Source: Candidatus Colimorpha enterica (lineage in GTDB: Bacteria > Bacillota > Clostridia > Oscillospirales > CAG-272). From it: DNA of 5,755 nucleotides. The DNA is taken from the NCBI GenBank assembly GCA_000433515.1, contig FR891198.1:19808-25562 (forward strand). The letters are read 5' to 3'. The translations under genes and the position numbers were made by a program. Every line of letters begins with the position of its first letter. Position 1 is the stretch's first letter. Below the pieces are notes generated by a model that was given only the letters and a program-made list of their open reading frames with translations, searched no databases and was not told where the DNA came from. Positions 4,224 to 5,755 of the stretch are shown here, one piece after another.

Positions 4224-5755
4224 TTATTTTGCGGGAAAATTCTTTATCGCCGAGATAAAAGCCTCGCCGTATTTCTGCGCTTTTATGTTCCCGACACCCG
4301 AAACAGACAGAAATTCCTCCTTCGTTGTCGGGTGCTTTATTGCCATGTCGGTAAGCGTTGCGTCTGAAAATACAAAGTACGGCGGGACTCCCTCTTCCGC
4401 CGAGATCTTTGTTCTCAGGGAGCGAAGAGCCGCGAAAAGCTCCGGATCGGCATTCCCGTGCGCGGATTTCGGGGCTTTCTTTTTCTTTACTTTTTTGGTG
4501 ATCCGGAGGGTCAGTCTGTCTAAATCCCGTTTCTCCCCCTTCTCCGTCAGCCGCAGAACCGGATATTCTCCCTCAGAGACTGCGATCCCCTTCACAAGCA
4601 GCAGATCGATCACAGAACGGATATAGGCGCTGTCCCTGTCGGAAAGCGCTCCGAAGCAGTCAAGTCCGAGAAGCCCGTATCGTTCGGCTTTTTCGTTGCG
4701 CTTTCCTCTCAGCGTATCGACAATGACAGTCGTTCCGAAGCGTTCGCCGGATTCCGCGATACAGTTTAAGACCTTTTCCGCATCGTCGGTCACGTCAACC
4801 GCGTCATCATCGCTCAGGCAGTTCGAGCAGTTGCCGCAGCGTTCGGGTGCCTGCTCTCCGAAATATCCGAGGATATAACCGCGCAGACAGTCGCCGGTTA
4901 TGCAGTAAAATGTCATACGGTTGAGACGCCCGATATCCTGCTTTCTCACCTCTTCGCGTTCATCGGAGGTAAGCTCGGGGTTGTCCTCGCTGCTGCCGAT
5001 AAGAAAGCGGTTCGTCACAACATCGCGCGGGCTGTAAAGCAGTATGCACTCGGCAGGCGAACCGTCGCGTCCGGCTCTTCCCGCCTCCTGATAGTAGCAC
5101 TCGATGTTTTTCGGCATATTGTAATGAATGACATATGAAACGTCGGATTTGTCGATGCCCATTCCGAAAGCATTTGTGGCGACCATGACCGGTTTTCTGT
5201 CGTAAACAAAGTCGTCCTGATTCAAGCGTCTTTCGTCGTCAGAAAGCCCGGCATGATAGCGTGTTGCGGGATACCCGTGCTCATTCAGCAGAAGACACAC
5301 GTCCTCGACATTTTTTCTTGTGGCACAGTAGATTATCCCGGACAGCCCCTCACGCTCGGATATAAGCTCAAGCAGGCGCGCATTCCTGTCCGCAGGATGC
5401 TCTACGGCAAAATACAGATTAGGGCGGTCGAAGCCTGTCGTGATCTTCAGCGGATTCTTAAGCTGAAGCCGTTTCACAATATCCTCGCTGACCCTTCCGG
5501 TTGCCGTTGCCGTAAACGCCCCGATGACCGGACGGGTCTTCAGCTTTGAGACAAATGCGGGTATTCTCAGATAACCCGGTCGGAAATCCTGTCCCCACTG
5601 AGACACGCAGTGCGCCTCGTCGACCGCAAGCATAGAGATTTCAATACTCTGACAGGCATATATGAAATCGGGTGTTTCAAGCCTTTCCGGTGCGGCATAG
5701 ACGATCTTATAGCGTCCCTCCGCCATTCTTGAAAGGGCTTTTGCTATCTGCCCGG
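4224..5755 (-). CDS. recQ: ATP-dependent DNA helicase RecQ, N-terminus cut by window edge
   Basis: The frame is open to the right edge, and the Met at 5726 is internal, because motifs 0, I (Walker A) and Ia lie outside the window; roughly 100 N-terminal residues are missing. Counting from that Met, the helicase core shows APERL (12-16), the DEAH box VDEAHCVSQWGQDFRPGY (35-52), motif III FTATAT (71-76), motif IV IIYCATR (131-137), motif V ATNAFGMGIDK (183-193) and motif VI YYQEAGRAGRDG (211-222). The zinc site has C280, C297, C300 and C303, with the same spacing as in E. coli RecQ. A winged-helix RQC domain follows (about 305-405), then a Lys-rich linker (411-417) and a C-terminal HRDC domain (about 427-497). 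RecQ is a 3'-to-5' helicase acting in recombination and replication-fork repair. All visible catalytic and zinc residues are intact. It converges on the AraC gene and has no evident functional tie to it. Confidence 0.97.
   Translation of the reverse strand, partial: GQIAKALSRMAEGRYKIVYAAPERLETPDFIYACQSIEISMLAVDEAHCVSQWGQDFRPGYLRIPAFVSKLKTRPVIGAFTATATGRVSEDIVKRLQLKNPLKITTGFDRPNLYFAVEHPADRNARLLELISEREGLSGIIYCATRKNVEDVCLLLNEHGYPATRYHAGLSDDERRLNQDDFVYDRKPVMVATNAFGMGIDKSDVSYVIHYNMPKNIECYYQEAGRAGRDGSPAECILLYSPRDVVTNRFLIGSSEDNPELTSDEREEVRKQDIGRLNRMTFYCITGDCLRGYILGYFGEQAPERCGNCSNCLSDDDAVDVTDDAEKVLNCIAESGERFGTTVIVDTLRGKRNEKAERYGLLGLDCFGALSDRDSAYIRSVIDLLLVKGIAVSEGEYPVLRLTEKGEKRDLDRLTLRITKKVKKKKAPKSAHGNADPELFAALRSLRTKISAEEGVPPYFVFSDATLTDMAIKHPTTKEEFLSVSGVGNIKAQKYGEAFISAIKNFPAK

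Noticed and set aside
5724..5726. Met at 5726 as the start of RecQ
   Set aside because: The frame continues to the window edge with RecQ-like residues, and Walker A and other N-terminal helicase motifs are missing, so the gene is truncated by the window rather than short.
1..5755. tRNA, rRNA, CRISPR array, insertion sequence, attachment site or defence system
   Set aside because: No cloverleaf-like segment, regularly spaced repeat, transposase or terminal inverted repeat was seen. RecQ alone is housekeeping and not evidence of a defence system.

Overview
The window looks like ordinary chromosomal DNA of an anaerobic, carbohydrate-using Bacillota, probably a gut or rumen Clostridia (Oscillospiraceae/Lachnospiraceae-like). 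This is inferred from the intermediate base composition, the GGAGG-type ribosome binding sites, consensus sigma-A-type promoters, and the combination of a DUF4886-like SGNH hydrolase, a compact GH2 enzyme and an AraC regulator. No rRNA, tRNA or other taxonomic marker is present, so the assignment is tentative. Codon choice looks alike in all five genes, and I see no sign of recent transfer, mobile elements or CRISPR.

Layout. (1) Positions 1-1448, plus strand: the C-terminal part of an SGNH/GDSL-type hydrolase cut by the window edge, then, after 13 bases, a complete PfkB-family sugar-phosphate kinase (1-phosphofructokinase type). The two probably share a transcript. (2) Positions 1449-1520: a short convergent gap with a bidirectional intrinsic terminator. 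(3) Positions 1521-3224, minus strand: a complete 567-residue glycoside hydrolase family 2 enzyme with both catalytic glutamates and no signal peptide. (4) Positions 3225-3383: a 159-base divergent control region with two outward-facing promoters, a strong leader hairpin and candidate operator repeats. (5) Positions 3384-4181, plus strand: a complete AraC-family regulator. (6) Positions 4182-4223: a second bidirectional terminator. (7) Positions 4224-5755, minus strand: RecQ helicase, complete at its C-terminus and cut at its N-terminus by the window edge. There is no gene-free stretch longer than 300 bases.

How they work together. The GH2 gene and the divergent AraC gene form a classic local module: the regulator probably senses a sugar released from, or related to, the glycoside cleaved by the enzyme and controls the shared intergenic region. 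The enzyme is predicted to be cytoplasmic, so a transporter encoded elsewhere must bring in the substrate. The kinase could feed a phosphorylated hexose into glycolysis, but it lies on a separate, convergent transcript and need not belong to the GH2 pathway. RecQ is housekeeping DNA repair and appears unrelated.

I did not find a convincing undescribed system. The parts most worth a second look are the divergent promoter region (mirror-image promoters, a fully consensus regulator promoter, a 5'-leader hairpin and a 21-base-spaced repeat), the uncertain substrate of the GH2 enzyme, and the altered family motifs in the kinase.
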